Source of the DNA: Mediterranea sp. (in: CFB group bacteria)
Lineage (GTDB): Bacteria > Bacteroidota > Bacteroidia > Bacteroidales > Bacteroidaceae
Length of the DNA: 57,228 nt
NCBI GenBank assembly: GCA_031261805.1
Contig: JAISIX010000195.1
Span: 1-57,228 of the forward strand
Direction: 5' to 3'
Each line of letters begins with the position of its first letter. Position 1 is the stretch's first letter. A program made the position numbers and the translations under genes. Below are positions 44,822-52,555 of this stretch, piece after piece. The notes under the pieces are model-generated. The model had not been told where the DNA came from. It did no database searches and saw only the letters and a list, made by a program, of their open reading frames with translations.

Positions 44822-45817
44822 ATGAACATACTCTACCTTGTCGGCGGATTGATACTGATACTGCTGGGAGCCAACGGGCTGACCGACGGTGCCGCCTCCG
44901 TGGCCAAGCGGCTACGCATCCCGTCTATTGTCATCGGACTGACCATCGTAGCCTTCGGCACCTCGGCGCCGGAGCTTACCGTCAGCGTCTCGTCGGCCCT
45001 CAAGGGGAGCGCCGACATCTCCATTGGCAACGTAGTGGGGAGCAATATCTTCAATACGCTTATGATTGTAGGGTGTACAGCCCTTTTTGCACCCATCGTC
45101 ATCACGCGCAATACCCTGCGGAAGGAAATCCCGCTCTGCATCCTCTCTTCCATCGTGTTGCTCGTCTGCGCCAACGACATATCGCTCGACCATGCTGCCG
45201 GCAACGTGGTGAATCGTGCCGACGGCCTGTTACTGCTCTGCTTCTTCGCTATCTTCATGGGCTACACCTTCGCCATCGCTTCCCGCAAGCCGGAGCTGCC
45301 GGAACCATCAACCTCCTCTACCTCTACCGGGGAGTTGGAAGGCGAGGCCGAGATTCAAACGCTGTCTTGGTGGAGGTCCGTGGTCTATATCCTGGGCGGT
45401 TTGGCGGCGCTCGTCTTCGGCGGTCAGCTGTTTGTCGACGGCGCCACAGGCATAGCCCGTGGCTTAGGCGTGAGTGAGTCCGTCATCGGCCTCACGCTGG
45501 TGGCAGGTGGCACCTCCCTGCCCGAGCTGGCCACCTCCATCGTGGCCGCCCTGAAGAAGAACCCTGAAATAGCTATTGGCAACGTGATAGGCAGCAACCT
45601 CTTCAACATCTTCTTCGTGTTGGGATGCAGCGCCACCATCACGCCCCTCCGCCTTTCGGGCATCACCAACTTCGACTTGTTCGTCTTGGTAGCTTCCGGC
45701 ATCCTGCTCTGGCTCTTCGGCCTTTTCTTCGCCAAACGCACCATCACGCGGATAGAAGGTAGCATCATGGTGCTCTGCTACGTGGCCTATACCACTGTGC
45801 TCATTTATCAGGTGTAA
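44822..45817 (+). CDS. CaCA-family calcium/sodium antiporter (YrbG-like)
   Basis: 331-aa membrane protein with two homologous halves, each with about five TM helices and the alpha-repeat: FGTSAPELTVSVSSALKGSADISIGNVVGSNIFN in the first half and GGTSLPELATSIVAALKKNPEIAIGNVIGSNLFN in the second. The acidic residues of both SAPE/SLPE motifs are intact. It should exchange Na+ (or H+) for Ca2+ at the inner membrane. It follows nadB by 13 nt in the same direction, probably co-transcribed. Confidence 0.93.
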   Translation: MNILYLVGGLILILLGANGLTDGAASVAKRLRIPSIVIGLTIVAFGTSAPELTVSVSSALKGSADISIGNVVGSNIFNTLMIVGCTALFAPIVITRNTLRKEIPLCILSSIVLLVCANDISLDHAAGNVVNRADGLLLLCFFAIFMGYTFAIASRKPELPEPSTSSTSTGELEGEAEIQTLSWWRSVVYILGGLAALVFGGQLFVDGATGIARGLGVSESVIGLTLVAGGTSLPELATSIVAALKKNPEIAIGNVIGSNLFNIFFVLGCSATITPLRLSGITNFDLFVLVASGILLWLFGLFFAKRTITRIEGSIMVLCYVAYTTVLIYQV

Positions 45818-45882
45818 CGGCTGTAGTTAAAGATGGCATTGCAAAATGTGACTTAAAAGAAATTGCCCCTCGTAATCGGCAG

Positions 45883-45951
45883 GCCTGAAAGGCCCAAGGT
45901 GGCTAAGAGCCTTGCAGGCAAAGGCCTTCGGCCACCTTGAGCCTTTCAGGC
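45883..45951. repeat. 21-bp inverted repeat hairpin
   Basis: GCCTGAAAGGCCCAAGGTGGC (45883-45903) pairs with GCCACCTTGAGCCTTTCAGGC (45931-45951) with one mismatch; the loop also contains GCCTT/AAGGC pairs. It lies 65 nt after the antiporter stop and just before an ATPase remnant. It may act as a terminator or be the edge of an inserted piece. Confidence 0.85.
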
Positions 45952-45964
45952 TACCCCGGAGCAG

Positions 45965-46255
45965 TTGACTATGGCCATCGGAGAACTGTTGGATCAAACC
46001 ACCCCTCTCTTCCAAAATGAGACGGAGAAGCTATCGCCTTACCAGATGAATTTCCTACGAGCCTTGGTCGATGGCGTGCGTACGGGATTCAGCAATGCGG
46101 AGACTCTACAAAGATACAACTTAGGTACCTCGGCCAATGTCGTTCGTCTCCGAAACGCCCTGCTCCAGAAAGAGTTGATAGAGGTGAACGGTAAGGAGGT
46201 CTCTTTTGCCGACCCTGTATTCCGGCTCTGGTTCCGGCGGGAGATGATGTTTTGA
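45965..46255 (+). pseudogene. Remnant: C-terminal winged-helix part of an AAA-type ATPase
   Basis: The ORF gives 96 aa that match the end of the Bacteroidetes ATP-binding proteins with a C-terminal winged helix: LSPYQMNFLRALVDGVRTGFS, then DPVFRLWFRR. The P-loop and the whole N-terminal ATPase domain are missing. The upstream sequence runs into the hairpin at 45951. A short functional protein cannot be excluded but is unlikely. Confidence 0.65.
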
Positions 46256-46276
46256 ACCCTGCGGATAATCATTTAG

Positions 46277-46418
46277 GTTTGCACAGCCCCCCAGCACGTT
46301 TTTTTTCGTGTTTTACCATCATGCTCTCACTGTTTTCAGACAACAGACTGTAAATCAATAGATTATACAGTGATGGCAACCATGAGGGTAACAGTGAGGG
46401 TAAAGTTGCCCTCACACT
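46277..46418. repeat. Interspersed repeat type B, copy 2
   Basis: Near-identical to 26411-26550, same strand: GTTTGCACAGCCCCCCAGCACG, then the CACG-T8-CGTG hairpin and the GTGAGGGTAACA 12-bp steps. It begins directly after the ATPase remnant. Confidence 0.88.
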
Positions 46419-46442
46419 CTGTCTCGGGAGAGTCGCTACCAA

Positions 46443-46558
46443 TACACGGGAGGATTGCCCCCCAAACTACGTGTACATTGACCCCCAAAGTACTCGTAGA
46501 TTGGGGGTCAATGTACACGTAGATTGGAAGCAAGCTACGGGTTGTTTGGGGTACGTCC
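46443..46558. repeat. 22-23 bp periodic repeat (type A), copy 2
   Basis: Units beginning TAC at 46443, 46468, 46491, 46514, 46536 and (partial) 46552. The core TACGTGTACATTGACCCCCA is identical to copy 1 at 26113. Same orientation as copy 1, but here A follows B, whereas in the first island A precedes B. Confidence 0.85.
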
Positions 46559-46577
46559 TTTATCTCCCCTACAGGAG

Positions 46578-46859
46578 GTTTGTGCAACACCCCCTTACGC
46601 ACCTCTACAACCCTGTACTCATCGGGCTTTGCGTGCGCAAGGGGATAATTGGGATGGGAAATATAAGTCTGTGAGGGCGTCTGGCGGTGTTGCAAATCGT
46701 GTGTTGCACGTTTTGCAACAATCGTTTTTGTTTGGTTTTATGTATTCATGAGAGGTGGCTCACTTGCTTGTTTCGGGGAAGTGTCGCTTTTACCCCTTGC
46801 GCACGCAAAGCCCGATGATAATGTGGATGTAGGAGTGCGTAGGGGGGTGTTGCACAAAC
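46578..46859. mobile_element. MITE-like element with about 69-bp inverted arms
   Basis: The left arm 46578-46646 (GTTTGTGCAACACCCCC...GCGTGCGCAAGGGG) is an imperfect reverse complement of the right arm 46791-46859 (CCCCTTGCGCACGC...GGGGGTGTTGCACAAAC); most positions match. The 144-bp centre has a smaller TTGCAA dyad and no ORF. No transposase is nearby and no target-site duplication is obvious. It could be a small non-autonomous element or a large transcribed hairpin. Confidence 0.7.
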
Positions 46860-46931
46860 TTCAAGTAGAGAAGGGGTAGAACAGGATGGGGGTAACTGTC
46901 TATTAATATTCTATACTACACGCTCTACATT

Positions 46932-47195
46932 CACGCAGCATGAACAGAAAAAACACGGCCGTGAATGAATCGGTTCACGGCCGTGTTTGTATCAGTTCAT
47001 GGCCGTGATTGAGATGATTCACGGCCATGTTTTTTTAGTTCATGCTGCGTGACTTACTGCGGCTTACTTTGTGTCTTGCAAACATCCTCTGGGGGAGGTT
47101 TGGGCGCATGCCCATCGGCCCGTGGGCGGATGGGCATGCGCTCGTACGCCGATGGGCATGCGCCCATGCGTTGATGCCCTTCGGCGTACCACCAG
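46932..47195. repeat. 22-bp-period palindrome array (type C long version, plus an in-phase ATGGGCATGC array)
   Basis: Units lie at 22-bp steps: CACGCAGCATG (46932), CACGGCCGTG (46954, 46976), CATGGCCGTG (46998), CACGGCCATG (47020), then CATGCTGCGTG (47041), the inverse of the first. Further on, in the same 22-bp phase, ATGCCCATCGG (47108), ATGGGCATGCGC (47130, 47152) and ATGCCCTTCGG (47174) follow. With types A and B and the MITE-like element it fills the 985-bp gap 46256-47240, which has no gene I can support. Confidence 0.85.
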
Positions 47196-47240
47196 ATTGT
47201 ACCAAACCTTGCGAATATGTTTGCCCAATCTGTCTGGTGA

Positions 47241-48794
47241 TTACCTTATCAGATAGCGGTTGATGTTTCTTTTCTCCTTGTCGAAGCTCACTCCCACCTT
47301 TATTACTTTGCGTCCATCCAGTTGGTATGGCAGTGAGTAATCTTTGCTGTCTATCTGCTGTAGGGCTGCTTCGGCTGTGCCGTTGAGCTTGAACTCAAAG
47401 ACGTAGATATACTTGTCGGTCTTTACTATCGCATCGGCACGGCCGTTGGCACCATGTACCTCAGCCTGTACAAACTCACCCATTAAGGTGAATACGACGT
47501 AGAAGATGGCTTGGTAATGTCTCTCGGTATCGTCGCTTAGTTCATAAGGAATGCCGGCGAAGAATATCTTCATGCGTTGGAGGAACTTGTCGAGTTCTCC
47601 TGCCTCGAGTTCGGAAGAAAAGTTCGCGATATGGAAGGGAGTCTCTTCTCCTCTGACTTTTGTATAATAGGGTGCCAGAAACTTCATGAATCCGTAGCGT
47701 ACCTCGTCGTTGGGGAATCCCAGCGTATAGAGGTGGAATCTCTTGTCGTATCCCCGGATGGTGAGATAGCCACTTTGGTAAATGAGTGGAATGGGGCTGC
47801 TTTGGTCGGCTCTGTATTCGGCAAAGCTACTTTCGGGCATTTGGACGCCATCTACAATTAGGCGCAGGTCGTAGTCGCTATTCTCCAGCAAGTGAGCCAA
47901 GAAAGTGGGGGTACCTGTCTGAAACCAATAGTTGCGCAAGTTGAGATAGGTAAGGGCACTGAGTACACTGAACGGGTTGAACATTCCTTCCGCACCATGG
48001 GCGAAGTGGTAGCCATCGTAGCGTTGTCTCATCTTGGCTACCGCTTCGTCAAAGCTCAATTGTTCCTCTTGCGCCAACGCTTCCAGTTCAATATGAAAAT
48101 TCTGAAGTAGCTCACCCTCTGTGATGCCACAGAGGGTAGCGTACCTCTTTTCTAAGCTGATGTCCGACAGTTGATTTAAATCGCTGAACACGCTCACCTG
48201 GGCAAACTTTGTCACTCCGGTGATAAAGACAAAGCGCAGGTAATCAGCTGCGCTCTTCAATACGCCATAAAAGGCTTTCAGTACACGGCGCATCTCTTCG
48301 CTGATGTCTTCATTCAAGATGTGTTCCAGTAGAGGTTTGTCGTATTCATCCACAAGTACTACTACTTGTTTGCCGGTTTGCCGATAGGCAGCCTCGATGA
48401 CGTGGATGAATCTATCCTCTGGCGTAGTTCCCTGCTTAGGACCATAAATCGTTTCCCATGCTTCTAAGTATCTATTGAGGATGGCGATGAGGCTTTCCGC
48501 CGAATCGTATTTCTTCGCATTGAGGTCCAAGTGCAGCACGGGGTATTTCTCCCACTTCGTCTCTAACCGTTCGATAGCTAACCCCTCGAACAGTTCCTTT
48601 CGACCTTCAAAATAGGCTTTTATCGTAGCTATAAGCAGGCTCTTTCCAAAACGGCGTGGCCGACTCAAGAAGTAGGGACTGTAGGTAGATACCAATTGGT
48701 ATATCAATGCAGTCTTGTCTACATATACATAGTTGTTGGTGCGTATCACCTCGAACGATTGTATGCCTATCGGGAATCTACGAATTTGTTCCAT
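47241..48794 (-). CDS. AAA-ATPase-like protein with C-terminal PD-(D/E)XK nuclease-like domain
   Basis: 517-aa protein of the large Bacteroidetes family with PF09820-type AAA and PF08011-type nuclease domains. The N-terminus has FPIGIQSFEVIRTNNYVYVDKTALIYQL and an unusual P-loop, SRPRRFGKSLL (about 44-54); VVLVDEYDKPLLE is the Walker B region. The C-terminal YVFEFKLNGTAEAALQQI fits the E-x-K core of the nuclease-like fold. Function is unknown. The gene is visibly more AT-rich than its neighbours and lies beside a repeat island, suggesting later acquisition. Confidence 0.88.
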   Translation of the reverse strand: MEQIRRFPIGIQSFEVIRTNNYVYVDKTALIYQLVSTYSPYFLSRPRRFGKSLLIATIKAYFEGRKELFEGLAIERLETKWEKYPVLHLDLNAKKYDSAESLIAILNRYLEAWETIYGPKQGTTPEDRFIHVIEAAYRQTGKQVVVLVDEYDKPLLEHILNEDISEEMRRVLKAFYGVLKSAADYLRFVFITGVTKFAQVSVFSDLNQLSDISLEKRYATLCGITEGELLQNFHIELEALAQEEQLSFDEAVAKMRQRYDGYHFAHGAEGMFNPFSVLSALTYLNLRNYWFQTGTPTFLAHLLENSDYDLRLIVDGVQMPESSFAEYRADQSSPIPLIYQSGYLTIRGYDKRFHLYTLGFPNDEVRYGFMKFLAPYYTKVRGEETPFHIANFSSELEAGELDKFLQRMKIFFAGIPYELSDDTERHYQAIFYVVFTLMGEFVQAEVHGANGRADAIVKTDKYIYVFEFKLNGTAEAALQQIDSKDYSLPYQLDGRKVIKVGVSFDKEKRNINRYLIR

Positions 48795-48817
48795 AATGCT
48801 TTTACGGATGGTTTATG

Positions 48818-48825
48818 CAAATATA
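48818..48825 (-). promoter_or_regulatory. -7 promoter box (TATATTTG) of the AAA-ATPase-like gene
   Basis: TATATTTG on the minus strand matches TAnnTTTG and is 23 nt before the ATG, in the 62-bp gap after ispG. It suggests a separate promoter for this gene. Confidence 0.5.
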
Positions 48826-48856
48826 CGGGATATAAGTCGGATATCTAAGCGAATGA

Positions 48857-50695
48857 TTAAGAAAATGTCCCTTTATCTTCCCGGATGAACCGTAGTAGTC
48901 GTTCCACCGCCTCCTCTTCGGGGATGTTCTTCTCCACGCATACTTTGCCTTTGTAAAGGCTTACCTTGCCACGTCCGGCTCCCACGTATCCGTAGTCGGC
49001 GTCGGCCATCTCGCCGGGGCCGTTCACGATGCATCCCATCACGGCTATCTTCAGCCCTTTCAGTTCGGTGGTGGCAGCTTTGACGCGGGCGATGGTGCGC
49101 TGCAGGTCGAAGAGTGTACGTCCACAGCCGGGGCAAGAGATATATTCCGTCTTGACGGTGCGCGTACGCCCTGCCTGCAGGATGCTGAAGGCGGTGGAGT
49201 CTACCACGGCATGGGTCAGGCTGCCTTGGTTGAAGAGGAAGATGCCGTCGCAAAGGCCGTCGAGGATGAGTGGTCCCATGTCGGCTGCCGATTTGATTTG
49301 CAGGTCCTCTTCCTCCTCCTCGGCATAGTGCTGGAAGAAGACTATCGGGTTGCGCAAGCCCTCTACCATCAGCGAATGTGCCAAGGCGCGGTGCTCGCCC
49401 AGCCGGTTGGCATGGTTGCTCTGCGAGATGAGCACTACCTCGGGATGCCGCTTCAAGGTATCTGCCACCTCATCGGTAAAGGCCATAAAAGGCATGAACA
49501 TAAACTTCAGTTCGGCGCTAATCTCATCCAGCTCTTTCCATTGCGAGTATTTGAATACCGGCCACGTACCGGCCTCTCCCTTCCATTGGTTTTCGTCGAT
49601 GATGTATTCCACGCCAGCCTCCCGTTCGTGGGGGAGGGCCTGTCCGGCGTAGATATAGTCGGGGGTGAATTGTGGGTTGCCGTTGGCCAGCCCATCCATC
49701 CGTTCGGCTATGACCACGGGTACGTGGCTGCCGCCGATGTTGCGTACGGGCGTTGTTTGTCGCCGCTCGGGTGCGAGGTAGTTGAATCCCGGCGCTTCGT
49801 TGCCGGGTATGTAGGGATGTCCTTGTCGGGAGGCGATGTAGTCCACCAGTTTGCGGGCTACGGGGATTTCTGCTTCGGGCGCTTCACTGAGCGACACGCG
49901 GATGGTGTCGCCTATGCCGTCGGCCAGCAGGGCGCCTATGCCCAAGGCCGACTTGATGCGTCCGTCTTCTCCCTCGCCGGCCTCGGTGACACCGAGGTGC
50001 AGCGGAAAGGCCATGCCCTCTTGCTCCATCACCTCTGCCAGCAGGCGTACGGTGCGTGTCATCACTACCGTGTTGGAGGCTTTGATGGAGATGACCACGT
50101 CCGTGAACTCCTCTTCCACACAGATGCGCAGGAACTCCATGCACGACTCCACCATGCCGGCGGGCGTATCGCCGTAACGCGACATGATGCGGTCGGACAG
50201 CGAACCGTGGTTCACGCCGATGCGGATGGCCGTGTGATTCTCCTTGCAAATGTGGAGGAAGGGTACGAAGCGGCGGCGGATTTTCTCAATCTCCTGCGCA
50301 TACTCCTCGTCGGTGTACTCCAGTTGCTTAAACGTGCGGGCGGAATCCACGTAGTTGCCCGGGTTGATGCGCACCTTCTCCGCATAGAGGGCGGCCACGT
50401 CGGCCACCTTGGGGTTGAAGTGCACGTCGGCTACCAACGGAGCCATGTATCCTTGGCTGCGGAGGCCTATATTGATGTTCTTCAGATTTTCTGCCTCCTT
50501 GATGCCTTGGGTTGTGAGGCGTACATAGTCGCCACCAGCGTCCACAATGCGTTTGGCCTGCTCCACGCAAGCCTCGGTGTCCATTGTCGAGGTGTTGGTC
50601 ATCGACTGGACCCGTACAGGGTGAGAACCGCCGACTCCGACGGCTCCCACGTGTACAACGGAGGTTTCCCTCCGGGTGTAATTGAATAAATCCAC
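48857..50695 (-). CDS. ispG: 4-hydroxy-3-methylbut-2-enyl diphosphate synthase (IspG/GcpE)
   Basis: 612-aa [4Fe-4S] enzyme of the MEP isoprenoid pathway. The TIM-barrel start (VGGSHPVRVQSMTNT) and GVNHGSLSDRIMSRYGDTP are typical; the cluster-binding C-terminal part has CPGCGRTLFDLQ and CIVNGPGEMADADYGYVG. It is much longer than E. coli IspG (about 370 aa) because of an extra central domain, as in Bacteroidetes, Chlamydia and plants. It is 85 nt downstream of purE, with a TAGTGAT repeat between. Confidence 0.96.
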   Translation of the reverse strand: MDLFNYTRRETSVVHVGAVGVGGSHPVRVQSMTNTSTMDTEACVEQAKRIVDAGGDYVRLTTQGIKEAENLKNINIGLRSQGYMAPLVADVHFNPKVADVAALYAEKVRINPGNYVDSARTFKQLEYTDEEYAQEIEKIRRRFVPFLHICKENHTAIRIGVNHGSLSDRIMSRYGDTPAGMVESCMEFLRICVEEEFTDVVISIKASNTVVMTRTVRLLAEVMEQEGMAFPLHLGVTEAGEGEDGRIKSALGIGALLADGIGDTIRVSLSEAPEAEIPVARKLVDYIASRQGHPYIPGNEAPGFNYLAPERRQTTPVRNIGGSHVPVVIAERMDGLANGNPQFTPDYIYAGQALPHEREAGVEYIIDENQWKGEAGTWPVFKYSQWKELDEISAELKFMFMPFMAFTDEVADTLKRHPEVVLISQSNHANRLGEHRALAHSLMVEGLRNPIVFFQHYAEEEEEDLQIKSAADMGPLILDGLCDGIFLFNQGSLTHAVVDSTAFSILQAGRTRTVKTEYISCPGCGRTLFDLQRTIARVKAATTELKGLKIAVMGCIVNGPGEMADADYGYVGAGRGKVSLYKGKVCVEKNIPEEEAVERLLRFIREDKGTFS

Positions 50696-50780
50696 GTAGT
50701 TAGTGATTAGGGGTTAGTGATTAGTGATTAGCTGTGACGGTGATGCTAATCACTAATCACTAAACGCTAATCACTGCGTT
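50696..50780. repeat. Heptamer repeats with inverted arms between purE and ispG
   Basis: TTAGTGATTAG units (50700-50730) face CTAATCACTAATCACTAA (50754-50779) across about 25 bp, so the region can fold into a hairpin. Same 7-bp motif as at 33405 and 51291. Confidence 0.8.
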
Positions 50781-51290
50781 TCAGTTCGTCTTGTACTCGA
50801 ACTTCACCTCTTTCAGGTCTTCGTTCGCTTTGACTATTTTCTTCTTTAGTCCTTCCTTGTAGGCGGCGAAGGTCTCGGCCAGCGCGGCATCGCTCAAAGC
50901 CAGCATTTGTACGGCCAAGATGGCGGCGTTCATGGCTCCGTTGATAGCTACGGTGGCCACGGGGATGCCCGGAGGCATCTGGATGATGGAGTAGAGTGCG
51001 TCTACCCCGTCGAGCACGGAGCCTTTGATGGGCACGCCGATGACGGGCAACGTGGTGTTGGCTGCTATCACACCGGGCAGGGCGGCGGCCATGCCGGCGG
51101 CGGCGATGATGACCTTGATGCCCCGTTCGCGGGCACCTTGGGCGAACGCCTCGACGGCCTCGGGGGTACGATGGGCCGAGAGGGCGTTCATCTCGAACGG
51201 CACCCGCAGGTCGTTGAGCAGCTGGGCGGCCTTCTCCATGACGGGAAGGTCGGACGTGCTGCCCATGATGATGCTTACTACTGGAACCAT
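50781..51290 (-). CDS. purE: N5-carboxyaminoimidazole ribonucleotide mutase
   Basis: 169-aa class I PurE of purine synthesis. SIIMGSTSDLPVMEKAA is the substrate-binding N-terminus, SAHRTPE holds the catalytic His, and the loop AAGMAAALPGVIAANTTLPVIGVP follows. No purK is in the window. It lies between gcvH and ispG, an arrangement also known to me from Bacteroides genomes. Confidence 0.95.
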   Translation of the reverse strand: MVPVVSIIMGSTSDLPVMEKAAQLLNDLRVPFEMNALSAHRTPEAVEAFAQGARERGIKVIIAAAGMAAALPGVIAANTTLPVIGVPIKGSVLDGVDALYSIIQMPPGIPVATVAINGAMNAAILAVQMLALSDAALAETFAAYKEGLKKKIVKANEDLKEVKFEYKTN

Positions 51291-51440
51291 GATTTAGTGA
51301 TTAGTGATTAGTGGGTAGTGATTAGTGATTAGTGATTAGTGGGTAGTGATTAGTGATTAGTGGGTGGTGATTAATGGCCGTTCCGTTGACCGCTGCTCAC
51401 TAATCACTAATCACTAATCACTCCTTGTTCTACTCACTAA
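51291..51440. repeat. TAGTGAT heptamer array between gcvH and purE
   Basis: Many 7-bp steps of TTAGTGA, interrupted at multiples of seven by GTGGGTA (51311, 51339, 51360), followed after a unique 25-bp stretch by the reverse motif TCACTAATCACTAATCACTAATCACT. The arms can pair extensively. It even runs into the gcvH stop region. Confidence 0.9.
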
Positions 51441-51810
51441 TCACTCCTTTATACGTTTCGGCGTCGAGCAAGTCGTCGAGGTCGCCGATGTCGGCGGGTT
51501 TCATCTTGACGAGCCATCCTTCGCCATACGGATCCTTGTTCACCAGTTCGGGTTGGTCGGCCAGGGCTTCGTTTTGCTCCAGCACCTCGCCGGCCACGGG
51601 GAGGAAGAGGTCGGATATGGTCTTCACCACTTCGATGGTGCCGAAGGTGTCGCCCGCCTCGAGTGTGTCGCCCACGGAGGGGATGTCTACAAATACGATG
51701 TCGCCCAGTTGCTGCTGCGCGTAATCGGTGATGCCTACGTAGGCCGTGTCGCCATCGAGGCGAATCCATTCGTGCTCGTTGGTGTACTTCAAGTCTTGGG
51801 GGAAATTCAT
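51430..51810 (-). CDS. gcvH: Glycine cleavage system H protein
   Basis: 126-aa lipoyl-carrier protein. [10 protein letters not shown] opens the domain, and the lipoylation Lys lies in [10 protein letters not shown] with the usual upstream Glu. It ends in the typical [11 protein letters not shown]. The ATG at 51810 ([10 protein letters not shown]) is preferred to the one two codons upstream (51816). gcvP and gcvT are not in the window. Confidence 0.95.
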   Translation of the reverse strand: MNFPQDLKYTNEHEWIRLDGDTAYVGITDYAQQQLGDIVFVDIPSVGDTLEAGDTFGTIEVVKTISDLFLPVAGEVLEQNEALADQPELVNKDPYGEGWLVKMKPADIGDLDDLLDAETYKGVISE

Positions 51811-51857
51811 AATCATTCGTTGTTTTTAAATGGGTTAATATAATAATAATGTATAAG

Positions 51858-52529
51858 CTATATCAGGAAGTATCGGAACATGCCGTTGAGGTTGGGGTTG
51901 AACACCCACAGGGCGCATAGGAAGCCTACGGTGAAGCCCGACATCACCTCACCCAGCGTGTGATGGCCGAGCACGATGCGGGCCGATCCCAGCACTCCCG
52001 CCGCGATGATGAAGAGCGACAGCCACCACACGGGATTGTAGCCGAAGAGGTGGCTGAACATCACCAGTCCGCCTACCACGGCTCCCATGCCCACCATGTG
52101 CTCGCTCAGCTTCCAGCGCAGGTTGACCGCGATGCAGGCCACCGAGAGGATGAGGAAGGTGAGGATGACCCCCGTCATGTACCAGGGCAGATTGAGCTTG
52201 CGCATCATCATGAGGCAGAACGCGTAGGAGATGATGGTGAGTAGAATGGGCATATACCGATTCTTCCGCTGGCTCATCTCCTCGGCGAGCAGTCCGTTGA
52301 TCTTGCGGAACAGGAAGATGGAAACCATCGGGGTGAGTATGGTGAAGCAGTAGACGATGCCCAGCACGATGATCTTGTAGCGTATCGGCATCATGCTGAG
52401 GTAGGTGCAGAGAAACAGCACCAGGAAGCAGAGGAAGGGGATGTAGAACGGCGTGAACACCGCCGAGGTGAGCCGCGCCACCCACAACAGGGAGCGTCCG
52501 GTAGCGATATGTTCTTTTTCCATCGTCAT
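51858..52529 (-). CDS. PAP2-like phosphatase-family membrane protein
   Basis: 223-aa protein with about six TM helices. The C-terminal SARIVLGHHTLGEVMSGF resembles the last PAP2 motif (SRxxLGxHxxxDV), and SEHMVGMGAVVGG resembles the middle one (SxHT). The first motif (KxxxxxxRP) is not clear. It may dephosphorylate a lipid phosphate such as undecaprenyl-PP, but activity is not certain. The ORF track opens 58 codons upstream in sequence antisense-like to rpoN; the ATG at 52529 is chosen (52523 is possible). Confidence 0.65.
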   Translation of the reverse strand: MTMEKEHIATGRSLLWVARLTSAVFTPFYIPFLCFLVLFLCTYLSMMPIRYKIIVLGIVYCFTILTPMVSIFLFRKINGLLAEEMSQRKNRYMPILLTIISYAFCLMMMRKLNLPWYMTGVILTFLILSVACIAVNLRWKLSEHMVGMGAVVGGLVMFSHLFGYNPVWWLSLFIIAAGVLGSARIVLGHHTLGEVMSGFTVGFLCALWVFNPNLNGMFRYFLI

Positions 52530-52555
52530 GTTGTCGTCAAGGGGTGGATGATGCG

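Noticed and set aside
43294-44829. 511-aa minus-strand ORF over nadB
   Set aside because: Antisense shadow of a certain gene.
45965-46255. Complete small DNA-binding protein
   Set aside because: The sequence matches only the C-terminal winged-helix end of larger ATPases, so a remnant is the simpler reading.
47042-47263. Small + strand ORFs (61-73 aa) in the 46.9-47.2 kb array
   Set aside because: They are translations of the palindromic repeats and have no ribosome-binding context or conservation signal that I can see.
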